Part shown: one piece after another, positions 1 to 13,200 of the stretch
Layout: every line of letters starts with the position of its first letter
Position numbering within the stretch: position 1 is the stretch's first letter
Source: Mesorhabditis belari
Lineage: Eukaryota; Nematoda; Chromadorea; Rhabditida; Rhabditidae
DNA: 64,000 bases
Reading direction: 5' to 3'
Assembly: GCA_958450365.1 (NCBI GenBank)
Contig: CAUEEP010000759.1
Coordinates: forward strand, 754,001 to 818,000
The notes under the pieces: model-generated
Told to the model about the DNA's origin: nothing
The model's input: only the letters and a program-made list of their open reading frames with translations
Database searches by the model: none
Translations under genes and position numbers: made by a program

Positions 1-877
1 GTACTGGTGTCGAGATATGAGCGTTTGTTTGAGAGTAAATTTAGACTTTCCGACGGTCCTATAGAGAGCCGTTCTATTAGTTTTTACGGTAAACAAGATG
101 AGATGTTTGCTTACAAGATGAGATTTTAATAAAATATATGTTGTGTTCGATTTTGATTTCCGTCCGATTTAGATTGAACTTATCGCGGACGTCCGATTTA
201 GATTACAGTCTATAGTCCGACGTCCGATTTAGATTCAATCTAAATCTTATATAGATTGAACATTAATACGTCTTATATAGATTGAACAATAATATAAACA
301 TGCTTAATATATGTTCTTAAGCGTTTTCTGTAGTTTTCTGCATTTTTCAAAGGTCTGTTACTGTCTTTTTCTGAAAAGAAAACCCAACAAACCCAAGACT
401 CCGATATAGACTGTAATCAATAAACTTTGAAATAAAGACCTTTGAAAAATGCAGAAAACTACAGAAAACGCTTAAGAACATATATTAAGCATGTTTATAT
501 TATTGTTCAATCTAGATAAGATTTAGATTGAATCTAAATCGGACGTCCGATATAGACTGTAATCTAAATCAGACGTCCGATATAGACTGTAATCTAAATC
601 GGACGTCCGATATAGACTGTAATCTAAATCAGACGTCCGATATAGACTGTAATCTAAATCAGACGTCCGATATAGACTGTAATCTAAATAGGACGTCCGA
701 TATAGACTGTAATCTAAATCAGACGTCCGATATAGACTGTAATCTAAATAGGACGTCCGCGATAAGTTCAATCTAAATCGGACACAACATATACATAAAA
801 TACGTTAAATGCGCTTTTGATTTATCGAAAACTTTACTTTATATACTTTTATATCAGTTGACACATTTTTCTTTAAG
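1..877. other. Intronic or upstream sequence with a foldback element
   Basis: No exon was recognised here. Most of it (134-793) is a foldback element described separately. The remainder is AT-rich and ends in the acceptor TTTAAG at 872-877. Confidence 0.5.
134..793. mobile_element. Foldback/MITE-like element with 24-bp minisatellite
   Basis: The left end ATATGTTGTGTTCGATTT mirrors the right end AAATCGGACACAACATAT. Inside, 240-355 is the reverse complement of about 437-515, and the right arm holds about ten 24-bp units with core GGACGTCCGATATAGACTGT (528-776). The whole segment could fold into one hairpin. A short copy of the two ends lies at 57325-57460. Confidence 0.75.
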
Positions 878-1127
878 GTTCTTCAATGCTCAAACGGGTC
901 AATGCGAGCAATTTTCGTATGGATCGTGTGACGGAAATGCGAACAATTTCCTGGATCGGTGAGCGAAAGATTGTTACAAGAATTGTTGCAAGATTAAAAA
1001 GCACTTAAAAAGCAGCAGCAATTTATACCATTTTATCGATTAAAAATCGCATCAAAGCCGAAATTTCAGATCGACTTGCGAGATTCGGTGTCTTCCAATG
1101 CATCGACCGACGAATATTCTGTCAAAG
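878..1127 (+). other. Kunitz domain 1, second half (two exons)
   Basis: Exons 878-958 and 1070-1127 read F-F-N-A-Q-T-G-Q-C-E-Q-F-S-Y-G-S-C-D-G and then N-A-N-N-F, with the last two cysteines (S-T-C-E-I-R-C) completed across the junction at 958/1070. Spacing F to C +6 and C +10 is exactly Kunitz. The first half of the domain (Cys5, Cys14) must come from an exon left of 878; none was recognised in 1-877. The acceptor before 878 is TTTAAG. Confidence 0.8.
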
Positions 1128-4100
1128 GTGGGTTTTAGAATCATAATTGAACAAAAAAAAACTAACAGATTGGACAATGCGTTGCATTAAACTTATATTA
1201 TTTTCACGATTAAAAAGATATTGAGTCTAGATTGTTTCAAATGAAGACATTCAAGGCAAATAGCAAATAGCAAATAGATAAATAGACAAATAGACAAATA
1301 GGCTTGTTTTAGAATAGCAAATAGCAGTTTTAGCTTTTTTTGATTTCTAAAGATAAAGCTTTTAATAACATATAAACTTTGAGCAAAGATTTATTATAAA
1401 AAAAATGGAAACAATTTTTCTTTTAGGTTCCCGAACGCTGTGCCCGTGACAGAGATGCTGGTTTTAGCGGTGGATACAATGTGAAATGGTTGGTGATGAT
1501 GAAAAGTGATAAGAAGATAAAAAGATAAGGAGATAAGAAGATAAGAAGATAAGAAGATAAAAAGATAAAAAGATAAAAAGATATTTAGATTCTAGATAAA
1601 GAGCTAAATAGGACTTAAAAGTATTTGCTGATTTTCCAAAATCTTACTTATTAATTTATTAACTTTTGACCTTTAATGTTCAAATTTGAAACATTCAAAT
1701 TTTGAAGGTTAAACGTCAAACGAAATGAACGTTACTATCAAGCTGTTACCATTAAACAAAAAACTAGTTAACCTTTATTTTTCCTCAAACAATTTGCATA
1801 ATCTTTTAGACTCAAAGTTTACCTTCTTTTTCAGGTATTTCAACTTGAACAATCTCCGATGTGAGCAATTTATCTACCATGGAAAAGGCGGAAATGAGAA
1901 TCGATTTGAGACGTTGAATGACTGCGAAAATGCTTGCTATGGTGGGAAATTAAGATAAGATTAAGATAAGATTAAGATAAGATTAGGATAAGATTAAGAT
2001 AAGATTAGGATAAGATTAAGATAAGATTAAGATAAGATTAAGATAAGATTAAGATAAGATAAGATTAAGATAAGATAAGATTAAGATAAAGTCTAAAAAC
2101 TTATCTATAGAGTGAAATAATAGAAAAGCTACAGAAGTATTTGAGAAAAACGAAATCTCTCTGGTACAAGTGTCGTTCAAAAAAAAAGTCTTTCTTTTAG
2201 TCAAAAGCGGTAACAAGAATATTTTCTCGACGACTCGCCTTGTTCAAACGCAGCCACCAACAACGATCACCACCACAACGAGGTTTCTTTTGAAAAGCTT
2301 CAGAAAAGTAGAACATGTACATAAGAACATGTACATAAGAACATGTACATGAGAACATGTACATGAGAACATGTACATGAGAACATGTACTTTCTGGCAC
2401 AAGTGTTGTTTTAAAAAATTTGAAATGTTAGACAGCTTTCTGGCAAATATGTTTCGTCAAAGTTGTTAAGTTTCAAAAAAAAAAGCACAATGAAAACGAA
2501 GTGCACAATCTAATTCGATTTGGAAAACAAAATTAACTAATTTATAGATTAACAAATCCACCAACGACAACGACTACTCAAGCAAGCACTCAAAGCTCTA
2601 TGATGACACCAGTGATCACAACAACAATTCAAACTCAAACACCGCCACAACCAGCTCCAGAGGTAAGCAAAAGATTTTTGGATTTAAGTTTTTATTTGTT
2701 TTTAAAAGAAATCGTAAAAAAAAAATTAATGACTCGTAAAAATTGAAAAAGGATGTTTCAAAGTTTATCGATTTCAATGGAAATTTAGACCTTTTAATAA
2801 CGAAGTGATAGTTAGCTCTTTTAACACGTTCGTGACGATTCGGTCCACCGGTGGGCCACGGCCGTCTGGCCCCTGGGACGATTCGGTCCACCGGTGGACC
2901 ACGGCCGTCTGGCCCCTGGGACGATTCGGTCCACCGGTGGGCCACGGCCGTCTGGCCCCTGGGACGATTCGGTCCACCGGTGGGCCACGGCCGTCTGGCC
3001 CCTGGGACGATTCGGTCCACCGGTGGACCACGGCCGTCTGGCCCCTGGGACGATTCGGTCCACCGGTGGGCCACGGCCGTCTGGCCCCTGGGACGATTCG
3101 GTCCACCGGTGGGCCACGGCCGTCTGGCCCCTGGTTCGGTCCACCGGCGGACGAAATTGTGGTCCACCGGACGAAACTCCTCCCGTCCCAGAGACAGACG
3201 CTCTACCGACTGCGCTATAGAAGATCTCTATTGCGCGTATCCCAGTAAAACGGGCATAACTTTTTGGGATAAAGTCTTATCAAAAAATGATGTTGATATG
3301 AAATGTTCATCTAGCTGAGCTCCATCCAATAAAACAAAAATCCTAAAAAACAGACCATTGGAAAAAGAGAAATGTGGCGTTTTGTCTCACGAGCCAAAAA
3401 GAGCCGATATCTTTTTGTGGCAGCAATATTTTCAAAATCTGATTAGAGATTCGGATTCAGCATGAAATTTTACATATAGGAGGTGTATTTCGGGGCGAAT
3501 AGCTTTGCGAGACACCGAGAGTCCACTGAGTAACGCAGTAACGCAAAAAAAAAACGCCTCGTCGCGAATGTGTTAACACAGAATCTATCTCGATTAGAAA
3601 GGCATGAATAAAAATTCTCACACTTTTTAAACTCTTGCAATTTTCGTATACTGTAACTAAGTCGCTTTAGAAGCGTTAAAACAAAATATTAGCTACAGAC
3701 TGAAGAAAAAGTAGGGTATTTTTGTATGTATTTTTATGTTACAAAGCAATGTTTCTTTTCAAAGCAATGTTTCAATGTAAACAGAATCTAGAAAGCCAAT
3801 CGTTCATCAAATACGGTTTTGTTTCTTGGATAACAAAAAACCAATTTAGCCAATTTAGCCAACCAATTAAATTTAGCCAGCAATTGTCTCAAAAGAAAGC
3901 CAAGAAGTGTTCGACAAGGAATATTCGGCAGAGAATGAGGAAGGTGATGATGAGGAAGATGAGGATGCTCTTTTGCAACCAATTCAACCAATCGGAGATC
4001 ACATAAAATCTTTTGAAAAGGTGTGTGAATGCGAGAATTCAGCTACTTCAAAACCAAATAGCAGGAAAAGCTTGCGGAAAGCTAATTCAAAGAGTTACTG

Positions 4101-4227
4101 CCAAACAAAACATTTACAATTAGCTCAATTACAATTAGAATATCTTGAAACAAGCGATTTCTTAATTAGATTCTTAATTAGATTCTTTTTAAAAAAAAGT
4201 TTTTTTTTAAAAAAGTTTTTATTTAAT

Positions 4228-4274
<47 letters not shown>

Positions 4275-7200
4275 TATAGGAGAGGAATATAAATATAAAG
4301 AATAATATAATAAAAGGTTAAAATTATAAAAAAAAAAAATTAAGATTCTTAATTAGATTCTTAATTTGGTTCTAATTCGATTCTTAATTAGGTTCTGAAT
4401 TAGATTCTTAATTAGATTTTAAATAATTCCCATTATTATTGACGACTTCTACCCATTTTACAGGCATTGCGGATTCCTCTTTCGTAGTAGGATTTTGGTT
4501 TGTGTGTGAGACAAGTGCGAGACTCAAAAATCGAGGACTGGCGATGTCCCAGTTTGAGCATTTGAGCACTTTCTTCAAAAGAAACCCATTTTGGTGTCAA
4601 TAGAAAAGTTGTAGAGAATCAAAAATTAGGCTTATAGCCAAATTTCCAAAAAGATACACTTAGTAGTTTCACTTAAAATGCAAGTTTTGGTTGCAAGTTT
4701 TGTGAAAATTCGTAAATTTGACATTTCTTGAAAACCAGTTTTTGAATCGTTCTGAAAATTTGGATATAAGCTTGATTTTTGATTCTCTACAACTTTTCCA
4801 TTGACACCAAAATGGATTTCTTTTGAAGAAAGTGCTCAAACTGTCACATATGACAATAGCCGGCAGTTTTCAATTCACCAATCCAATAGATCCTTAATTA
4901 GATTCTTAATTAGATTCTCACTTTTCTCAATTTTTCAATTAGAAAGCCTTAAGTGTGATTTAAACTTTGTATTTCCTAGCTGAAAGCACTAGAAAACAAA
5001 ACAAACAATTTGTAAAACTTATCTGTAGAAGGAGTTCAGAAAAAATGAGATTTTAGTCTAAAAATCTGTCTAGATACTGTCTAGAAACTAAAATCGAGTT
5101 TAATTTGTTTTCAAATTCACGGTTATCCTATTAACTATGTCTTTTAATGAATGAAGGCTATTATAATGATCTTTTAAATCTTTTAAAACAAGAACAGCTC
5201 ATAATGTTCTTTTAAATAAATTTAAAGTATCGTTTTCTCAAGCTTATGGCATAACTTACACTAATTTCCATTTCATTTTAATATTGACTTTTAAAGGCTT
5301 AGGCTGTAGTAATTAATTTCAATTAATATATAATTAATATATAATTAGTATCTGATTAGACAATAAAAACAAAAGCTATGTCATTTAAAACAAAACAAGT
5401 CAAAATCCTTGGCACCCGGGGGTCGAACCCGGACCCTGTGAGTTGTAGACGAGGGCGCTCCCAACTGCGCCACAGTGACATCGCGGGCGGCTAGTTAGTA
5501 ATCAAGATATGAGAAATGCACTCGTCTTTCGACCGCAATAAAGACGCAAAATTCAGATCGACGAGTCGAAATTGACTCCACCAAGCGAATCCCATTCCGA
5601 AGACGGTCTCCAATCAGCTCTTCCCGGTGCTCAACCCCATCCACCAGCAGTTCGCGGCGACAAAACAGTCATCGTCGAGCAACCAAATCCAATGTAAGTA
5701 TTTGCCAAAAGACAAATTCTAGTTGCTTAGACAAATTCTAGTTTTTCTAAAATTCTAGTTTCTATTTTTCTTTTTAGCTCAAAACTCGATCAACCCGAGT
5801 ACAAAGCCGAGCCGATTACTCCACAAAACGGGCCATTGGTGAGTGGAAAAGAAGCAATGGAGAATGGAGAATTGTTTATGAGAAATTCTTGTATCTAGCA
5901 TGCTTTTATCTAAAAATGGTTAAGATTATGGTCAGTTATGGTCAGTTCTTTTAGAATCCAAATGCTAATCAACCAATCGTCGGACCAAGCCCACCCGAAA
6001 GTCTCAACTATCAAACAGGGCAAAGGGTTCGTTTCAAAAGCAAACATTTTAAAGCAGAGGCAGATAACCGTCCGGCAGATAGCCTAGCGGCTACGAGCCC
6101 TGTATCCTAATCGAGAGTTAAGGGTTCGATCCCGCTCGCTGGATTCATTTTCTTTTTCTAATACATATGTTTTTTTCTTCATTTACGGCATTGCTTGTGT
6201 CTTTTTTGTATCAAATTCTTGTAAATAGATTGATTTCTAGCAACGATATTGCACTCTTTTTACTCGCAATTCATTTTCAGTCAAAAGCTCACGGAGTCAA
6301 CAATTTCCAAGATCTGAACGCGATTGATATCGAAAAATTCGATATGATTGATGATGGAGAGACGGTTGAAGGTGGACAGGTGGTTGTGCCGGCTTGTCCG
6401 AATGGATTGCAAGCTCATCGGTGAGTGAAGTGGCTGAAGATCGGGGCTATTACTGGATATAAAATTCGATGCTACTCAATTGGATTTAAATCTTGAAAAC
6501 TAGATCTAAATCACTACAAAATTAGCTTTAAATCTTGAGATTTAGATCTAAATGGCTAGAAAACTAGAGCTAAATCTTGAAAATTAGATCTAAATCTTGC
6601 TGTTAATAGTTGAGAAAATTAAAACTTGACAATTTTTCTTCTAAAGCCTTGTAAACTTTATGTCAGCGCAACGAGATTGCAATTTTTATTCAAACTTTGA
6701 TAACACTTAACTGTAAACTTTACTTTTTAAGCGCTAACGAAGTTTTGTAGGGTCGAATGTTAGCCTAGGTTAGCTCAGCCTACTAGATTTGATCATCTTA
6801 TCTAGTAACTGTAAACGTTACTTTTTAAGCTCTTGTCTTGTCTTGATTGTCTTGATTGTCTTGTCTTGTCTTGTCTTGTCTTTTCTTGTCTTGTCTTGAT
6901 TGCCTTGTCTTGATTGTCTTGTCTTGTCTTGTCTTGTCTTGCCTTGTCTTGTCTTGTCTTGATTGCCTTGATTGTCTTGTCTTTTCTTATCTTGTCTTGA
7001 ACGAAGAGATCTTGTCTTGAAAAATTGTCAAGTTTTATTTTTCTCAACTATTAACAGCAAGATTTAGATCTAATTTTCAAGCTTTAGCTCTAGTTTTCTA
7101 GCCATTTAGATCTAAATCTCAAGATTTAAAGCTACTTTTGTAGCCGTTTAGATCTAGTTTTCAAGATTTAAATCCAAATGACTCATTTAAAACTTTCAGT

Positions 7201-10200
7201 TACGTTGATGGTCGACCCGTGCAATGCTTGCCCGGTCGCAATCAATGCCCAGCTGATTCGGTGTGCTATTTCAACGGATTGGACTATTTCTGTTGCCCAA
7301 ATGTTGACGATCCATATGATAAGGTGAATGAAAAGCTTTTAACTTTAACAAACTTTAACAAAATTTAACTTAAACCTTTGAAAATCCAATGATTCCAATC
7401 CAATTAATCCAAAAATTCAGTAGCTGATAAAAAGTACAATCCGATCAATATGATCAAGCTTTCAAAATCCAGCTTTCAAAGTCAAGCTTTCAAAATGAAG
7501 CTTTCAAAATCCAGCTTTCAAAATGAAACTTTCAAAATGAAGCTTTCAGAAAGAAGCTTTCAAGATCCAGCTTTCAGAAAGAAGCTTTCAAAATCCAGCT
7601 TTCAAAATGAAGCTTTCAAAATCAAGCTTTCAAAATCCAGCTTTCAAAATCAAGCTTTCAAAAAGAAGCTTTCCTTTTTAACAAGCAAATATTTGTTTTT
7701 ATTAACTTAAAGCTAAGCTTTAGCATATCTTTGGTGGCTACGATGGTGAAGAGACGAAACAAGGGTACAAAGTGTTTGGACCGTTGAAGATTCGACGATT
7801 GAGAGACGCGCCAATGAGGGCAAAGAGGTTGGGAATGAAAGAAAAGAGGAAAAATAATAGATGATGTTTCAAAATAATAGAAATACAATAATACAAATAA
7901 TAGAAACAATATGTTTCAAAATGCTCAAAAAGCTTTATTATGCGTCTAGTCACGATTGTTTTTCTCGTCCAAGCTTAAAAGGCTTTAAAACGTTTTCAGC
8001 TGTTGAAAAAAAAAAGCTAAAACTGTTTTAATGTGTCTTGAATATGCAATATTATTGAAATATTCAGAAAGAATTTTTAGATCTTTACGTCAAAAGCGTC
8101 AAACCTCTTTCAGCATGGATGACATCGTGATGCCGTTGCGATTTGATGGTTTGTAGATTTCAAAACAGAAACTCATTGCTAATAAAAGAAACAATTAGCT
8201 TTTAGATTACTAAAATAAAACTTTTCAATTACCAATTACCATAAATACTGTACCCCACCCCCCTCGTACAGTCGTGTAGTCACAAAAATTTTTTAGTATT
8301 TCATTTTTTCAAAGCGCCCGTACTTTCAAAAAATGCGTCTTTGGTATCAAAAAATAGCTGAGATTCAGGGCTATTTTTTGATACCTAAACGATCAACGAG
8401 CATGACGGTGCGGAGTGTTGCGTAGTCTAGCTTTGAACGAGTTTTTCTCGACACTGGTTTATGCTAGAATGCGCGTTTAGGTATCAAAAAATAGCCCTGA
8501 ATTTCAGTTATTTTTTTGATACCTAAACGCGCATTGTAGCATAAACCAGTGTCGAGAAAAACTCGTTCAAAGCTAGACTACACAACGCTCCGCACCGTCA
8601 TTATGGGGGTGCGGTACTATTACAGTATTTACGGTAAGCAATAATGAAAAAAAGGCTTGGATTTAAGCTAAGCTCAAAAGAAAAAAAACCTAGTTTCAAA
8701 GTTGACAAATTTAGATGAGAAAAATGAAACTTTATTTTTTATCCAGTTTCTTTATTAGCTGAAAATTTTTCAAGCAATTTTTAACCAGACAAAAGACTAA
8801 ATCTTGCAGTATTTTAATAAGAAGTTGTGATTTTCTGCAAATAGCTGTGAAATCGCTGAAATTCAGGGCTATTTTTTGATACCAAAGACGCATTTTTTGG
8901 AAGTACGGGCGCTTTGAAAAAAATGAAAAACTAAAAAACGACTATAATTTTTGCGACTACGCGACTGTACGAGCGCGGTGGGGTACTATTACAGTATTTA
9001 CGGTAATTTACCATCTAATTTGCTTAGTTTACTTACCGTAAACACTGTAATAGTACCCCACCCGCCTCGTACAGTCGCGTAGTCGCAAAAGTTTTAGTCG
9101 TTTTTTAGTTTTTCATTTTTTTCAAAGCGCCCGTACTTTCAAAAAATGCGTCTTTGGTATCAAAAAATAACTGAAATTCAGGGCTATTTTTTGATACCTA
9201 AACGAGCATTGTAACATAAACCAGTGTCGAGAAAAACTCGTTCAAAGCTAGACTACGCAACACTCCGCACCGTCATTATGAGGCTGGGGTACTATTACAG
9301 TATTTACGGTAGCTTTTAGATTATTAAAACTAAACCAAAACTAAACCAAAACTAAACTAAAACAACTAAAATAAAGTCAATTATTTTTTTGGAATGAAAT
9401 TTGTGTAAAGTTTAATGATTATAGGCTTTTTTTAACTTATAAAAAGAAAAAAATCATTAGAAAATTATTTTCGAGTTGTTTGTTCTCCAGTTGTTTGTTT
9501 TCCAATTGATCCAACTAGTTTGAAATTTCCAGCCGAGAAACCCCATCAATTCGCGAGCGCCTCAGCGGTGATGAGCTCGAATCGACGAAGGAAACAACCA
9601 AGGTAGATTTTTTTGAATGAAAAGTAACCAGTAAATCTTAATAAGCTCCATTTTCAAGTAATCTAATTTTCAAGTAACTAAAAACTTTACAGCATCGTCG
9701 CTTTGTCATTGATTTAGTCGAAACTTTCAAAATCCTCCGTAGTAAACAGATTAGCCCTTTGTTTATAGACTTTTTCAAATTTAAACCGCGGTCAGGGCCC
9801 AGAAGTGGCTCATTCCTTTTGCAAATTCCCTTTGTTTCCAATGCCTCTTTATCAAATTCATTTCCCGTTAGAGCCGCTAGATTATGGAACTTGCTCCCAA
9901 ACGACATACGAGAAATTCAGTCGCTTTTCATATTCAAGAAACGTATCGATGCTTTAGATCTAGTGGCTCTTTGCCGTAAGTAATTGGCTTATTGATTTCA
10001 GTATGTATTGTATGATTAAGTATCACTGTGCATTTCTCTATGATTTCTTTCACTTTATCGTTTGAATAAAGTATTATTATATTATTTAATCAAAATCAAA
10101 AATAATTCCAGAAACTGGGCATCAAAAGATTTCAACACCGGCGACATCTCTATTTGTATTCAACCATTGCAAAGAGGCGACTGTCACGCACAGCATGTTC

Positions 10201-13200
10201 GGTTCGTTATTGAAAATATTGAAATTAATCAAAAAAATCAGAATTTCTTAGTTTAAGTTATTAATCTAAGTGATTGAACGAGTAAAAATATAGGTTAATG
10301 GCTAAGGTTAACGGTAGGTTCAATATTTAAATTCATTCAATATTTAGCCTTTTGTAAACTCGTAATTTTATCGATAAGCTTTCATTGTTTTATTTTATAT
10401 TTTTAGATATTTCTATGATCGAAATACGGACAGTTGTCGTCTTTTTTATTACTCGGGATGCAAGGGAAATGCAAACAATTTCGGATCGCTTGAAGATTGC
10501 GAAAGATTGTGTGTGATCGCGCAGAGATCGGTTTGTTTGGTGTAATTTAGAATAAAATGACTTTCAAAAGATTGACAAATGAAAGTGTTATGAGCGAATG
10601 AATGATATCAAGGTTTTTGATGTATTTTTTTTTAGACTCAAGAACAACCAGTTGATTCAAGACCTGTTCCACCGGGTCAATGCCCAGGCGACGTACTTCC
10701 ATTGGGCGGTAAAGCGCCCGTTCTCTGCGGAAACAATACTGATTCAATTGGTGAGTTTTTTTAATTTAAAAATTGATTTAAATGGTTGATGATCTATTTG
10801 AAATAAAGCTATTTAGAAATAAAGCTAAACTTTATTTGAGAACTTTCAGAGAACTTCGGGGTAGGCTAGTTTCCGGAACTGCGCAACTGAGTCGTTTGCG
10901 CAACTCGCCATAACTTTCTTCTAAGTAGACCAATCTTTATGTTTTTGGTTTCATTTTGTAGGTCTCAATAAGTACAACAAAATGACACCAAAATCAGAAA
11001 GATCAACTTGGAAAAAAAATTATAGCGAGTTGCGCAAATTAGCCTACCCCCAAATTTGAGGATGTAGTTAAAATCGCACCATAACTTTCTTCTAAATCGG
11101 TCAATCTTTCTGATTTTGGTTTCATTTTGTAGCACTTATTGAGATCTACAAAATGAAACCCAAATCATAAAGATTGGTCGACTCAGAAGAAAGTTATGGC
11201 GAGTTGCGAGTGCCTACCCCAGAACTTCCGATCATTTCAGATTGCCCATCCGGGTACTATTGCCGAACTGGTCCACCAAATGTTTGTTGTCCGGGACAGG
11301 ATCCAACGAGATTTTGTAAGTAATCTTACTTATTAAAGTTTTTGTGTTCGTTCACTTCAAAAACTCGAGTCTCAGTAGAGATTTAGAATTGATTTTTGAC
11401 AATTTGAAATTAAGCCTTACGGTTTCGCTTTTCAAATCAGATTTGAAAAATCTTTTACGGTTTTTGAGTAAAATTGGACAAACTGGCGGTTAAATTAAAG
11501 GTTGGCAAGCTTCAAAAATGAATTTTCCATATCATTTTCTCAGAATATATTGGGAGAAAATGAAAAAAAGCGGAAAAATTCCAAGAGTCCGAAGCGATAT
11601 TCAACTCTAAACTTTAAACTAAACTAAAATAAACTAAAATAAACTAAACTCTTAAATCTCTTGAAACGAAACTCTTTTAGTGATGCAAGGTGTGTTGAAT
11701 AGCCCCTCAAAGATTCGTTTCGAGCCGGAATCCGTCGAGGAATTGTTGGATCGAACACCGACCACCGAGGCCACAACAACGAGTTCGTTTTCAACGTTTA
11801 GTTTAGAATTTCAAGTTTCAAATTCAAGTTTCAAATTCAAATTTCAACTTAGAATGAGCAGCACTAATTGAAACAATAATGCGAAGATTTAGAAAAAAAA
11901 GTAAATCGATTTGATTTACCGGTAATTATTCGAATAGAAGCCTTCTATTTTTCAAAAAATAATGATAAATAATAATGATTTGATCTGTCTTCGCACTTAG
12001 CGCAGATCACAACCCGCTTCCACATTTACTGAGGCAGAAGTGTAGTTGTCGTAGCCGATGATACTCCGATGGCCGGGCTGGGGCGCTCGGAGGGGAGCCC
12101 ATGGGAGTCGAACCCACGACTAACCCGCGCCGACGTTGCTCAACTTGGCAGATCGGACGGGGTCGACCACAGACCCTTCCCTTTCTGGGCCCCTCTATTT
12201 TTCAAACAATTTTAGAAATCAAAAAAATTTTTGCGATAGATTCTTGGTAAAAACGTTTTTTACGAAAGGGTTTTCCTTGCGAGTAATGCGTTTTTTAAAA
12301 CGCACACTTGGAAAATCATTACCGCATTCTTAGAAAAAATTATTGCAAAAAAAATGGCGGGGTAGGCTAATTTCCGAAATATTTTTCGCAACTTGCCATA
12401 ACTTTCTTCTAAATCGGCCAATCTTTATGATTTTGGTTTCATTTTGTAGATCTCAATAAGTACAACAAAATGACACCAAAATCAGAAAGATCAACTTAGA
12501 AGAAAGTGATGGCGAGTTGCGCAAATTAGCCTACCCCCAAATTTGAGGATGTAGTTAAAATCGCACCATAACTTTCTTCTAAATCGGTCAATCTTTCTGA
12601 TTTTGGTTTCATTTTGTAGCACTTATTGAGATCTACAAAATGAAACCCAAATCATAAAGATTGGTCGACTCAGAAGAAAGTTATGGCGAGTTGCGAGTGC
12701 CTACCCCAGAACTTCCGATCATTTCAGATTGCCCATCCGGGTACGATTGACCGATTTAGAAGAAAGTTATGGCAAGTTGCGAAAAATATTTCGGAAATTA
12801 GCTACCCCGCCATTTTTTTGCAATAATTTTTACCCAGATGGGTAAGAAAGTTATGGCGTGTTGCGCAAATGACCTAGTTGCGCAAAAAAAGTTCCGGAAA
12901 TTAGCCTACCCCAAAATGGCGCAAAAACCACGAGCCCTGCATTATATACGACACTTTTTAAAGATACTCAGCCGTTTAACTGATTGGGTGAGAAATTCCC
13001 ATTCAGTGTAAAGATATTGAATTTACTCGTCGCGTAAAGAGGACTAGTGATCGTATTGATTAAGGGAAAATTTGAAACATCAAATTTTTTATGAAACTCA
13101 AATTACAATTGCTAAGCTGATTGATTGATTTTCTATTATATAAAGATCGAAAAATTTTTCTAGCCACCAAGAAAACGTATCTGGAAGTGCCGGAATTTAT

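Larger units (their letters stand above)
2201..4020 (+). other. Thr/Pro-rich and acidic linker exons
   Basis: Exons 2201-2282 and 2548-2662 encode a Thr/Pro/Gln-rich stretch (T-T-I-T-T-T-T-R-L-T-N-P-P-T-T-T-T-T) that looks like an O-glycosylated mucin-like linker. Exon 3877-4020, phase 0 on both sides, is acidic (E-E-G-D-D-E-E-D-E-D). The acceptor for 3877 is ATTTAG. The 1.2-kb intron between them holds the 43-bp GC-rich satellite and a tRNA-like fragment. Confidence 0.75.

Noticed and set aside
2805..3318. Several long overlapping ORFs on both strands
   Set aside because: They arise because the 43-bp satellite unit lacks stop codons and its length is not a multiple of 3; no splice or codon evidence.
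9638..9907. Minus-strand ORF opposite the LINE tail (also 17061-17309, plus)
   Set aside because: Antisense shadow of the reverse-transcriptase C-terminal frame.
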